64,000 nt of DNA, taken from positions 137,296,508-137,360,507 of the forward strand of contig CM067374.1 in the NCBI GenBank assembly GCA_034401795.1, in the 5' to 3' direction. This DNA comes from Chaetoderma sp. LZ-2023a. Taxonomy: Eukaryota > Mollusca > Caudofoveata > Chaetodermatida > Chaetodermatidae. Of this stretch, positions 1 to 13,800 are shown one piece after another (positions within the stretch are counted from its first letter, which is position 1; each line of letters begins with the position of its first letter). The translations under genes were made by a program, and so were the position numbers. Below the pieces are notes generated by a model. That model was given only the letters and a program-made list of their open reading frames with translations. It was not told where the DNA came from and did no database searches.

Positions 1-690
1 AACAAAACTGTGAAGATTTAATGAGATTGGATAAGTTCTTCATTGATTAAATGTCAACTGAAAAACTTTAACTTTCATCTAATTTTTGGCACCGGAAAAG
101 TATGAAAAAAAATTGAAAATCACAATCATTATGATGGAGACCGATGCAATGATAGCGCAGAACAAATTTGTAACGTTTTATTGGCATCGGATAAGTCCTT
201 GATCAATTAAATGTCCATTGAATACCATTAACATTTACCCACTTCTTGCTGCAAAATAAGCTATGTCCAGACCCAGTAACAATCATTTCAATTGTGATGG
301 CGACTAGATGCAATGATGGATTGCATCAAATCTGTAAAGTTTTATTAACATCAGATAAGTCCTTGATCAATTAAATGTCCATTAAAAAACTTTGACCTAA
401 TTCTTGTCACGCCGGTCATCATTTGGATCAATTGCTATGTCGAGATCCTCCTCTTAGTTATGGGCTTGACAAAAATAGTCTTATCTTGTCCTACAAATGT
501 GCATTAAATAACTAAATACTTTAATTTTTTGAACAAAATTTAGTCATTAAAGCGCTAAAAGGTAGAATATATTAGATGATTAGATTTAGTAACGTGATAG
601 TCTTGGACAGTAGGATATGTTACGTGTGAGAAACATTGTCGATTCTAATTATTATTGGCCACTTTCGATGATTAAAACTAGTGAAGAAAC
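1..690. repeat. Diverged ~162-bp tandem repeat, three copies, then gene-free DNA
   Basis: Three diverged copies follow one another from about 10 to 470. Each contains a block like 'gataagtccttgatcaatta' followed by 'atgtccattgaa'; the blocks recur near 29, 189 and 353, so the period is about 160-164 bp. I found no parkin-like exon on the minus strand here, so the next parkin exons must lie further left. From 471 to 690 I see only AT-rich unique-looking DNA. Confidence 0.6.
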
Positions 691-1740
691 ATTTGTATAA
701 GCCATTACCCCACATCCCATTCCTGCTGTGACATTTGTATAAGCCATTACCCCACATCCCGTTCCTGCTGTGACATTTGTATAATCCATTACCCCACATC
801 CCATTCCTGCTGTGACATTTGTATAAGCCATTACCCCACATCCCATTCCTGCTGTGACATTTGTATAAGCCATTACCCCACATCCCGTTCCTGCTGTGAC
901 ATTTGTATAAGCCATTACCCCACATCCCGTTCCTGCTGTGACATTTGCATAAGCCATTACCCCACATCCCATTCCTGCTGTGACATTTGTATAAGCCATT
1001 ACCCCACATCCCGTTCCTGCTGTGACATTTATATAAGCCATTACCCGACATCCCATTCCTGCTGTGACATTTGTATAAGCCATTACCCCACATCCCGTTC
1101 CTGCTGTGACATTTGTATAAGCCATTACCCCACATCCCGTTCCTGCTGTGACATTTGTATAAGCCATTACCCCACATCCCGTTCCTGCTGTGACATTTGT
1201 ATAAGCCATTACCCCACATCCCGTTCCTGCTGTGACATTTATGTAAGCCATTACCCCACATCCCGTTCCTGCTGTGACATTTATATAAGCCATTACCCCA
1301 CATCCCATTCCTGCTGTGACATTTGTATAAGCCATTACCCCACATCCCGTTCCTGCTGTGACATTTGTATAAGCCATTACCCCACATCCCATTCCTGCTG
1401 TGACATTTGTATAAGCCATTACCCCACATCCCGTTCCTGCTGTGACATTTATATAAGCCATTACCCCACATCCCGTTCCTGCTGTGACATTTGTATAAGC
1501 CATTACCCCACATCCCGTTCCTGCTGTGACATTTATATAAGCCATTACCCCACATCCCGTTCCTGCTGTGACATTTGTATACGCCATTACCCCACATCCC
1601 GTTCCTGCTGTGACATTTGTATACGCCATTACCCCACATCCCGTTCCTGCTGTGACATTTGTATAAGCCATTACCCCACATCCCGTTCCTGCTGTGACAT
1701 TTGTATAAGCCATTACCCCACATCCCATTCCTGCTGTGAC
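691..1740 (-). repeat. 42-bp minisatellite, 25 units, made of a parkin exon/intron junction
   Basis: The span of 1050 bp divides exactly into 25 units of 42 bp. Read on the minus strand, each unit runs from 'gtcacagcaggaaygggatg' through 'tgggg taatgg' to 'cttatacaaat'. The first unit (1740-1699) holds the last 24 bp of the parkin IBR exon, the GT donor and 18 bp of intron. Units differ by a few substitutions (ATG/ACG codon, GTATA/ATATA/GCATA, one CGG for GGG near 1050). The period is a multiple of three and both minus-strand frames that span it are open, so the long ORFs seen across it are probably a property of the repeat. The unit repeats [14 protein letters not shown] if translated in the parkin frame; that frame ends at a stop at 652-654. 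Confidence 0.97.
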
Positions 1741-1866
1741 GAGGCATGTCACCTTACGATCATCTGTCTCTGGAAGAATGCCCGCTCCACATCCCCGCCC
1801 TGGACACAGCACACCACCATTTTGCAATACAAACTCTTCAGCACCAAACCTCTGATAGCGGTTATA
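1717..1866 (-). CDS. PRKN: Parkin exon: start of IBR domain (150 bp)
   Basis: The acceptor is 'tttgtttacag' and the donor is GGG|GTAATG at 1716-1715. The 50 codons begin [12 protein letters not shown] and end GMGCG; human exon 9 is also 150 bp with the same end points as I recall them. IBR zinc ligands are visible in VLCPGRGC and in the pair C-x7-C (VTC...GMGC). The last 24 bp are also the exon part of the first minisatellite unit, so this donor is followed by 24 copies of itself every 42 bp. Confidence 0.95.
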
Positions 1867-4800
1867 CTGTAAACAAAGACATACAATACATTAAACATTT
1901 CATAGAGAAATTTGGTCAAGAAAGTTACTCAAAATATTTGCTTATTGAATGTCCATTTGCAGGCTAAGAGGGGACTATTTTTACAAATTTACCAATGAAA
2001 TGACTGAGTCAGTTATTGAACCAGCAATTCTAGTTGTAAATTTTCAAACATAGTCTTCACTTGGTCGGCAAATGGACAATCCTCAAGACCACTGCAGAGG
2101 CTGGTTTTGGCCGGCTTTGCCATTGAAAGTGTTAAATGAACAGACTGACCACATCCACACTCCTTTCAGGGCCTTTGCTTACAGCGATGCTAATCTCATC
2201 TCAAATGTTGTATTGCACAGATAGAATATGGTTTATAGATTCCATATCATTCATATCCTGTCACATTCCCTGATCTGTATCGCAATTATCAGTTTTGTAA
2301 TATCGAGTAAATGTTGAACAGTGATCGACACCATTTTGTCTCCTCAAGCTATTGTGTGTGATGTCATGTAAGCGCCAATGTATCACAATCTTTATTATGC
2401 AATGCTCATCCAATTGAATATTTGAAACTAATTTGACTGGAAGTTGTTGCTGCCTATGGCAGAGAGGTTGTCTGGTCAGTAGGGTGGCGTCAATTTCTGT
2501 TATAAATACAGTCTACCATGTGTATAATGGCCAAATAAACTAAATTAAAGAATCAGCATATATTATATGCTGTCTGTGTCTGTATATTTATGCTGCCTCT
2601 ACAGATGTAATCGACCTTTCCAGTTTATCCATCAATCATATGATGACATAATCAACTATGTGACATGTAGGATGATGTCATTGTCATACTCAATAATGTC
2701 ATCAATGACGTAGATAAGCGCGCCACGAACACTTAATTGATGATGGACTAATTGTTGTTGTACGAATTATATGTCTTTACTATTTAATAAACATGCTGTT
2801 GAATATTTTGAAACGAATTTGACTGGGCACACCCAGTCAAATTAGTTTCAAAATATTCAACAGCTTAACTGTATAATTTTCTGGAAATTGGTAGTCAGGG
2901 ATCGATCGATCCTCACACAATCGAAGCATGAGTGGAGCTTAGCTAAAGATGGGTGGGGCATAGCTAAAACTGGTTTCATCCATTATAGAGCGTCTAGATG
3001 TATCTAACCTGTTCTTGGCCCAGCAGATAGAAATGATGTCCTTCCTCTATATAACCATTCTCACAATTAACTATAAACAAAACAGAAACAAGAGCGATCA
3101 GTGATTGTACAATCTTTGTCCTCAAATTTTTTGTCACATTATGATGATTTTCCTGATTTTTAGATCATACACAAACTAGTGAAATCCTAGTGCACAGCCA
3201 CTCCCTGTTGAAACTAGCCAAAAAACCCAGTAGTTTGCATAGATTCTAATTTTATCCAAGTCACGATTTAAAATTACATCATTTTAGAGACTTAGCTCAT
3301 GTAACTCAATGTAATGCAAAAATCTTAACATATGACATGTATGAAGAATTCATTCCATTTAAATTAATATCTTTTTAAGCTGTGAAATTTAATTAGAGGC
3401 ATGACTATATAAGACATGTGTTTAAAATACATTAACTTCAAGTACAGAAAATGTAAATAAAGATCTGTTGGAAGGTGCTGTGAAAATGCATAAATTAACC
3501 CCACCATAATTAGATTTCATCAACTTCATACATGTGATTAGACTGAGAATTACTCTCAGCTTGATTTTCAGGATTTGACCATCGATGAGATTGCAGCAAA
3601 CGCTGTAGACATGTAGAAACCACACATTCCATTCATATCAGCGGCACTGTGCGGTATGAGCGAATTTAGTCCCAAAATGGTGACCCAATACTGAGATATA
3701 ATACGGCAATATGTAGCGCTAAAACCAAAAACTTAACAGCTAACAAAGAGAGATAGACAGCCGGATAGACAGGCAGGTGGGCAGATAGATGGACAGACAA
3801 ACAAATGGACGGATAGCCTAACCAAAACAATTCATATTGGTTAGAATTCATATTTTGACCAATAACTATATCTTACCCGGGCAAGGAAGTGTGTAGCCAA
3901 TATCTGCTACATTAACAAATGCTCTGTTATTCAGCTGTGTGAGTCCATAAGCTGCAAAACACTCCAGACATATCACATGACCAGAGGCACAGGGGAAAAC
4001 GAGAACTGGACTGCTGCAAGAAAACACAATAGATCTGGCATCATGAACCTAGTCATGCTAGCATGTGAAAGGCCCAATGGGCCAGTATCGCTCACCTGGA
4101 ACATTGGCATTTCAACTAATCTTACATAAGTTTTACATCCATCGGTGTCACTTCCAATGACTTTCAGTCAAATGGTTTAGTTTTCGAGATATTGACAACA
4201 ATCTCTGAACTGTTTTTTTGCATTAGTGATTTTGAACAATGTTTAAGTGAAAATAGATGATATCAGTGCTAACAACAGGTGGTTTCTTAACTGTCTCACT
4301 GCTGCAAGCCAGTGCAGCCAATAATTTCAATTTTCAAAAGCTCTTGACTTGTTTAATATTTTGAAAACAATTCGACTGAAAGTTGTTGGCGACCTAGCCA
4401 CCAACAACTTTCAGTCCAATTGTTTTCAAAATATTTATCAGGTTCAGAGATATAACCTTTGGAATATGTCGTCTGCAAAAACGCAGCAGTCAATTGGCGA
4501 CTAGAGGTTTAAATACAATTGAAGAAAATGGTCTCTAAAGGCAGGTAGGTGGTCTTTATAGCAGGTTATTCCCCCACCACCACACAATCTATTTAACACA
4601 TGTGCATCTGGCTGAATCACCAAGTTAACAGCAGGGGTAGGGTTAGCTGGAGTTGATTTAGAAAATAATTTGACTGAAGCAGCAACAACTTTCAATCAAA
4701 TACATTTCAAAATATTTTTACGAGCATAGATGTCAGAGCACATAATACATATGTTAAATATTTAGCCAGTGATGGAAAGGTTAATCTGTTAATTGGAGTC

Positions 4801-7800
4801 TATATGGCAATAAAATCTGACATGGTGATAAATCAGTGGATGGTGAGAACAAACCTGTATTTTCCCTATGAAAGTGACACCACAAATATTTAAGGGGTGA
4901 TAACTCTGGCATTTGATGTCCTATTAGTTTCATTTCACAACACCAATATTAGATGATGACATTAACATTGTGACTAAGTTTGGTGTCAATCCGTTAAGAA
5001 ATAACAAAATGAGCCACCATTGTGGGTGACGGACAGACAGATGGATGGATGGACATACAGAAGACGGACGGGGTCATTGCTATACGACAGCTGACTGACA
5101 AGTAAGCGGTTAAGAAAACCAATTTCGGCTTCAAAATCCATCAAATAAAAAAATTGAATATGGCAGCCAAACACACTAAAATTTGATTGCTCCACGGCAC
5201 CATGTTTTCCACCTATCAACTTCCCATGAACTAATGGCCCTTAGTCCATAATCATATCCTCAAAATTTCAGCCCGATCCTTTCAGTGGTTCTGCAGAACA
5301 AGTGGTTTTCACGAAAACTAGGTCATCCAAGATGGCCGCTGAACCATTTGGCCAATCAAGTTCCTTCGAACAAATTGGTTCAGCTCTTGCCCTATATGAT
5401 ATTTCGTGAGTTTTGAATCGATCCACCAAGCGGTTTCCGAGAAGATTTTTAAAGACGCTTCCTAAAATTGGCCAAAATTCAAGCTGGCCACTGGCCCAAT
5501 TGGCCGATCGGCTTTGCTTGAACAAACTTGGATCCCTATGTCCTAAGGATACTTCCTGCCAAATATAATTGATATCGGCCCAATGGTTCTTGAGAAGTCG
5601 TTTAAAGAAAAAAGTTGATGGATGGACGGATGGATGGACGCCGGACAGACAGTCGCCATGGCATAAGCTCATTTGGCCATTCTGGCCAGGTGAGCTAATA
5701 ATACACGAGCAATGCAAGATGATGCTCAACTATCTGTATAACAAATAGAAATAGTATTTAATGGAGAGATCCCATCTGTCACTCAAGTATCAGACATCAT
5801 AATCAAATATATCACTTGCTAGCTGAGGTCACAATCAAAGATGTGGATCTGGCATGAAAGGGGAAAAGGTCAGGCGGTAACCATTTGAATTACATGTCTT
5901 TGATGAATTTACAATTTAATAAACAACTTATTTAAATGGGAGGTTAAAGAGGCAATAGAAATCTACAAACAAGAACTGACAAGAGTGACGTTGCCAGTGA
6001 CCGTCAGTTAGTGCTGAAGAACTTACTAAGATGGTCATGAAAGCTACACTCAAACAAATTCTACATCCCGGAGAGGTAACTAATTTTTCCGTATTATGAA
6101 TCACCCTGGGATTGGGACCAACTTTTTCGGAAATATTCTGTTGAATATTATGAAACTAATTTGACTGGGAGTTCCTGTCAAATTAGTTTCAGATTATTCA
6201 AGTTTACTCTGAAATTGCGATTCTGGGAATTCCGGGTTCAAAGTGTTAAAATCAATGTAAATGTGCATACAAAGTAGGTGGAGCTTAACTAAACATGGGC
6301 GGGGCATAGCTACAAATGTATCCGTCTATTCTAGACATGATTACAATGTAATAACTCAGTCTTATATTCTATTTCAATGGTGATTGGTGTTCATTTCAGC
6401 AATATTGATTCCAAAATATACACGAGCCTGACTTCTATTGGCTCGATACTTAAAACGATATTGACCTTTAATCTTGACCACATTATCTCGCACTGGAAAC
6501 TAGCTAATTGCAAAAAAATTAATGTTGGATAAACATTGTTCCCGCTGACCTTGCCGATTCCTAGGTTAGTGGTTAGCAAAGGGAACAATCTTCCGCATGA
6601 TATAATTGTAGACATATTGGATCAATAATTTCTGAGAAACTGACAAGGACAGAGAAGAACAGACAGATCAATGAAATCATCCCACCCAGTGTTTCTCATG
6701 TCATCTAACTTTTGGAGGTACCAGGGACCACAACCCCCTGAAATTTGGGGGTGGGTCTTAAAAACTGGAATTTGGTGTTCCAAAGCAGTATTTCTCATCC
6801 ATAGTAAAACTAGAGGGTACCATGGACTCAAAACTGAATTATGTTCCATAATTATGATCCATGCTGGATTCTGTAGATATTTAAAGGGATGCTAATCTCA
6901 TTTCAAATGTTGTATTGCACCGATAGATTATGGTTTATATATTCCATATCATTCATATCCTGTCACATTCCCGTTTCTGTATCACAATTATCTGCTTTGT
7001 AATATCGCGCAAATGTTGAAGTGATTGCCGCCATATTGTCTCCTCAAGCGATAGTGTGTGACGTCATGAAAGTGCCAATGCATTACATTCTTTATTATGT
7101 AACACTCATCTTATTGAATATTTTGAAACTAATTTGACTGGAAGTTGTTGCTGCCTATGGCAGCAACAACTTCCAGTCAAATTAGTTTCAAAATATTCAA
7201 CAGCTTACCTGTATGATTGCTTTTATACTACATTGCCAAACTATAGCTGGCACCTCTATTACGACTGAGCATATATCCCGAGGAAGACACGCTAAGCTTT
7301 TTCTGATTGGTTGAAAATTAAATCATAACAGCCATCATAGGCTGTAGAAATGTAGCAACATTTAGCAACATTCCCATTTCTGTATCACAATTATCTGCGT
7401 TGTAATATCGCGCAAATGTTGAACAGTGATCGCCACCATTTTGTCTCCTAAAGCGATAGTGTGTGATGTCATGCAAGTGCCAATGCATTACATTCTTTAT
7501 TATGTAACATTCATCTTATTGAATATTTTGAAACTAATTTGACTGGAAGTTGTTGATGCCAAATTAGTTTCAAAATATTCAACAGCTTACCTGTATGCTT
7601 GCTTTTATACCACATTGTCAAGCTATAGTTGGCACCTCTATGACTGAGCGCGTATACCGAGCAGACACGCTAGGTTTTTTCTGAATGGTTGAAAAGTAAA
7701 TCAAGACAGCCATCATAAGCTGTAGAAATGTACGAACATTTAGCTACTAAAATCTGAATATCTTTCATTGACGGGATGATAAGTGTAGAATTCCATGCAT

Positions 7801-10800
7801 AGTTTATGAGTGGCCTATTAGATCCTCTGTATCAATATTATAAGATGAGGTTAGTTATCCTTTAACAATCATACAAGATTTCCCCCCCCCCCATGGGGCC
7901 CACTAAAATTATTTTTAGGGGTCCCAAGTTGCATTATGGGGGTATATATACTCCCAAAAGGTCCCTTATGAGAATCCCTGCTACCACCCCACAAGCCCTT
8001 CCTATATATTTATATGAATTGGTTGATAAGTGAAGACAAAAACACGGTTAATACATTAATCCTTGGCACCGTCAAGGATAGGTAGTGAGTCTTATCGAGC
8101 CAGTCATTCAAGTGATAAATATTTGAAAACAGCCTTCTCTTGGCTAGCTCATGGACATTTCTTGTGTCCACTACAAAAGCCATTACTGGCCAGCTTGACC
8201 TCTAATGTGTTAACCCTTTCACCGATGAATTCCCATTATCTCAATTTCAAAGCAACCATACATAAAAACTGCTGAATATTTTGAAATTAATTTGACTGGA
8301 AGCCATTGCTGCCTAAAAGAAAACAATTTTTTAAGTCTTACAATCAGAATTAACTTCAAAATATTCCACAGAATAACTTTTATATCGTACAGAATTTACT
8401 TTTTCAGGGATTTGTGGGTGAGTGTTAATGTACATGTATTTTTTTGTGCATGATATTCTTACAAGACAGTCGAGCATGTGAGACAGGAAACAAGACGCGA
8501 GTTCTGTTTGATGTGATGCAATGGAACCACATTCTCATTTGCGCTGCAGACCACAGTACCTCCGTGATCAGTCTCCTGATGAGGTCGGGCACATTTAAAG
8601 TAAAACTCCTGCAGAAATATAGATTACATTGTTAATGATGTCTCACATGCTAAGAACGTGTCACACGCTAATGGGGTGTCACCCGTTAATGATGTGTCAC
8701 CCGCTAATGATGTATGACCTGCTAATGATGTGTCACCCGCTAATGATATGACACCCGCTAATGATGTGTCACCCGCTAATGATTTGCCAACAAATCTGAA
8801 TGCAAACAAGTCTAATGTACACCCGCATGCACATACCCACATGAGCGCTGCCTAATCATTATGTCCCAGGCCATCAATACCTTATGAAGAAATGGATCAG
8901 TGCTCGGCAATGTGCAAACTATTTTTAGAACAAAGCTTTACCACATTAATGAAGAAAATCTATCTAGCTGGTATCTGTTTAAATTAACTGAGTGCACTAA
9001 GTTATTAGCAGAAAACAATGAGTATTTATAGGAGCAAATCCAAATGCTGTTAACACCTTAATGGTAAAAAAAGACTATTTACTTTGAAACCTGAATTCCC
9101 AGAATCCCAATTTCAATGTAGGTAAGCTGTCGCCTATGGCAGCAACATTAACAGCGTCCAGTCAATTATTTTTAAAATATTCAACAGAATGTTTAATAAA
9201 TAATAGACATAATATTTGTACACTTGATGGCCTATTCAATACTCTTGACAGAGCTCTAGATATGTTACACATTACGCATTTTGATTTTAACGTCAGCCTA
9301 CATGTGACATAATTGATTATGATGTCATATACTTCAGTGACAGATCGGATCTATTCATTAAACAAGAAAGTAGAGACATTTTCTCAACGAATATCCATTT
9401 GCAGACCAAGAAAGGAATTATTTTAGAAACACTGGAATGACTGACTGGCAGGGTTATTGAACCATTAATTTAAGTCACAAAATTTCTCAAATCTCTTTGT
9501 ATGTAAATGGATATTTAACAAGATAACAACTAAAAACATTTTCGGCGTTCTTGGCAAGTAGAGTAAAATTCATTACGAGAGTATAATAACATGGAAGATT
9601 ATATTTCACACTTACAGGACTGGTTCCAGTACATTGCTTATTCTGACACTGTCCACCAATATTCTGTTGTCCTCGGTTACGGCGATATTCAAGGACATCA
9701 TCCCAGCCTGATGGACCCTAAACAAAGAATTCTAACACTTTAACACTTGAATTTGTTCAATAAAATTTCGTTTTCTCATCGAAAATATCCATTTGCAGAT
9801 CAAAACAAGACTATTTTAGAAAATTTACCACTGGAATGACTGGCTCTGTCATCGAGCCAGTCATTCAAGTGGTACATTTTCTAAAATAATCTCTTGTTCT
9901 GCAAACATGGCAAATGGATATTTCTCAAGACCGCTACAGAATCTGTTTTTGGCTGACCTAAGGGTTAAATAAAATCCATCAATTGTGTTTCCATTAACTA
10001 ATGTCGCTCCATATCACAGGGTTAGAAATAAATGAAAAGGTGTAGTTGCACGCAGGGCAATGTATGATGGCATTTCATGTATTTTCAGGTTGCCCGCCGC
10101 ATATGTTAAGCTAAATGACAAAGAAAATTAGAATCACTATTGCTTTGTCAAGTACATTCTGAAGAATGGACACAATTATTGAGAAATGGCATTAAGCATA
10201 TAGTTACTCTTTCTAATAAATAAATAAATAAATAAATGACTTAAAACAAAGAGTTAGTCAGTAGCTATCAAAACACAGTATAGTGCTATTAGTCTGAGTA
10301 TTTATCATGGTTGCCATGTGTACTATTAACAGCCAAAGTTTAGTTGCCCTTTTGAAAATCAGATTGCCCCGGGCAACATAGCAAATGGACATTTCTATCC
10401 ATGATATAATTTCAAATTTTTAAACAAATCACTTCAGTATGATAATATTCTGGAAATGTTTATTATGAAGTCATCATTCAGTGTCATAATTCATTAGGAC
10501 TAACCTGTGTTAATCATCTTTCTATCTACATCTAGTTTGTTAAAGAGGCCACTCCATATTTTAGTGCCTGTGAATAAATGGCCAGTGGAGCCATCATATG
10601 CCTGGACAGACATGGCTTTTGAAAGGGATCAGCCATGCAATATACAAAAGTACATTATTAGTTATACAGTTGTTTTGTGTGGTGTACAGGCTTCTATAAC
10701 CTGCACAAATATACTATTTCCCGATTGAAGTGAAGGAACTATCATTTGTACTTCCGAATCCCCAAGCATGCCAGTTATTCAAGCATGTACACACCCGACA

Positions 10801-13800
10801 ATAAAATACGGTATAAAAAATGTATTACCCCTCAAATTAATTAGCCACCAAAATGACGAATCGATTTATTTCATCACACGGCGCTTCAGGAAGAATATAT
10901 CAAAAGTGAAATACTATAGGTAAAGCTTGAATCACAAGCGGAAAAAGCACTTCAGCACAAAATGACAAGGCAATTTAACTGTCTCGCTGATGAAAGTCAC
11001 CAGACAATAATTTCAATGGACAATAACTCTGGACCCGCTAACTATTTTGAAAACAATTTGAATGAAAGTTGTTGGTGGCCAAGTCAAATTGTTTTCAAAA
11101 TATTCAACAGGTCCAGAGTTATTTTCCATTGAAATTATTGTCTGGTGGCTTGCATCAAACAGTTCATGTAGTTACAATTTTGCTAAGAAAAAGTGAAGGC
11201 TGCTAGCATATCAGTTAATATCAGTTAATACTCTAAAAAGCCAGATCAGTCCCCAATGAAAGAGCTCCACGCTTACCCTGTTCGTTAGAAAAGCGCCGTC
11301 GCCACAATCTCGACATCGGACTCTTAGCTTGCCTGACTGAATTGAAGCGCATGCCTTACAATAGACAAAATACTGGAAGCGTTTCTCCGCTGTCGCAGCG
11401 TGTGAATCACGGCTTATGCATGCACCAGCAGCTATAGTGTAAACAGGTAATGTGAAAGTTACATAGCACAAAACAAACAAGCGAAAACAGAGATTGCAGA
11501 CCCTCCCATTCCTGTCTTTGTAACATCTTAAACGTCTGACTGCTGAGTTATTGCAGATGACACATTACAGGGGATATATCTCTGGACATACTAAATACTT
11601 TGAAAACAATTTGACTGAAAGTTGATGGTGGAAGTCACCTTCAACTTTCAGTCAAATTGTTTTCAAAATATTCTGCAAGTGTTCCCTCATTGTAATTATT
11701 GTCTGGTGGGTTGCAGCAGTGAGACAGTTAAAAGAATCTTGGAACTTGTGAATCCAGATTTTTCCTACAGATCACACCCAATGTTGTGTATGGTCACAAT
11801 CGTTCTTGTGCTAAAATTTGAACAAAATCAGACAAGTAGTTGCAGAGATATCCATAGATCTCAATTTTGATCCGGATCAGGTTGCTTTAATCAGTGATTG
11901 TTGGCCTTTAAAAAAATCTCGAAGAGTGCGAAGTTGACTGTATGAGAATCCCTGCTCTGATATTGACAGACATACAGAAAAGGAATACATGCAGCTAGGA
12001 TGTTCCTACCTGAAGTGGTATCACCTTCATCTAAGACAGAATCAGATGGAAGGTGTGTATGCTGTGTGCTGGATGTCACCTCAGGCAATGGACATTGCCT
12101 TATGACAGCATGTAGCATGCTCTGTTCACCGATACCACAATCCTGCAGAATTATCAATCATCTCAATACACAGTAATGACACACATACATAGACAATTAC
12201 AACCAATTTCAAAACTAAAATAAATCACATCATACCCCTGCACACATGGCACACGGCAGATATTTTGGTCAGTGCCCTCTTAGTGGCAAGACATACAGAT
12301 CTAGGCAAATTGGTTAGCTAGACATACGTATAGTTGGACTGACCCAAAACCTAACAACCTTTGTCCTATCCCCATGGCAAACCCAACTATCTATGACGCT
12401 TCATAAACAAACATATAAGCTAAGTTAACAAATGAAAACAAACAAGGCAAATCAGTAAACTGATGGATGATCTCCGAAGACATACTCAGCAGGGAAAGGC
12501 TTGATACTATGGCCTAGACAAAGACAAAAGGATGGATGGATGGATGAATGGATGGATGAATGAATGGATGACTTACTAATTTTTGATACATGCACACATC
12601 CCAAAGATACATCCATGAACAAAAGTATGGATGGATGGACTAACCTAATTTGATGCATGCACACCTGCTACCTAAGATACATCCATGATCAGACGAATGG
12701 ATGGATGGATGATTGAAGGATGGATAGACTGACCTAATTTTGTGCATCCACAGCTGCTAGCTAAGTTGTATCCACATACATATATGTACAACGTTTCATG
12801 ATCATACATATAAAAATCTTGAAACTATGGCCCAGACAAACATGTAGACTGTAATGTTCAGTAAACCATGAAAAATAGGTGACACTGACCTCATTTCATA
12901 CACTGCATGTCTTTGCCATAAGATGCAGCCATATACCCATGATCATATATATAAAATTTTGAAACTATGGCCTGGAAAAACGTGTAGACTGTAATGTTCA
13001 GTGAACCGTGAAAAGTAGTTCAAAATAGGTCATGCTGACATAATTTCATACACTGCACGTCTTCTCCATAAGATGCATCCACATACCAAGTTTCATGATC
13101 ACACATATATAAGTCATGAAACTATGGGCCGGACAAACTTGTAGACAGCGAACAGACGGACAGACAAAGCGGGGCATAAAAACATATCCGACAAGGCGGA
13201 GAAATAACAAATATACATGTTCCAAGCACTTGGGATGTCTTCACTCCTCAGCAACTCTCCATAGATTCAATAACATATTTCTTGCTTCGTAAAGTAATTA
13301 TTATTGAATGCATTCACTTTGAATGCTCAACAACATTTTAACATTCTAATGGTCAAACCCGCTAAAACCCACCTTTCTCCATTCCAATTCCAAGAGAACA
13401 TTTTTTTTAGTTTTACCATCAGAATGAATGGCTCAATGAATGAGCCAGTCATGCCAGGATGTTCAGCGGTAAATTTTGAAAAATATCACCTCTTACAAAT
13501 TCATATTAAATTTAAGCACAATTTTTAATTTTCTTGACAAATATTGACTATTAAAAAGCTAATCATTAATAATTTAAAGAAAATTTAAACTTTTTCAGTC
13601 ACTGTTCATTTGCACGACAAGCATGGCAAGAGAGAACTATTTTTTTTAATTGATCACTTGATTATTGAGCCATTCAATCCAATGGTAGGCTACCAAAACA
13701 GACTTTTTCTTGACCTACAAATGGTTATTTCTCAAACCACTTTCGTCCGACTTGACCAATGTCCATGATGTTTTAACATACCTGTATTTTAATAGCATTG

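Noticed and set aside
620-1827. Two long minus-strand ORFs (375 and 391 codons) of 14-residue repeats as a repeat-protein gene
   Set aside because: They arise because the minisatellite period is 42 bp. Only the first 50 codons of one frame (to 1717) are a real exon.
1746-1967. Plus-strand 73-codon ORF
   Set aside because: It is the antisense of the parkin IBR exon and its intron.
3422-3625. Minus-strand ORF tried as the missing RING1 exon ([13 protein letters not shown])
   Set aside because: The phase gives a stop and no donor at the right length; the 62-bp exon at 3009-3070 fits in length, phase and motif.
8444-8635. Plus-strand [23 protein letters not shown]
   Set aside because: Antisense of the parkin 146-bp exon.
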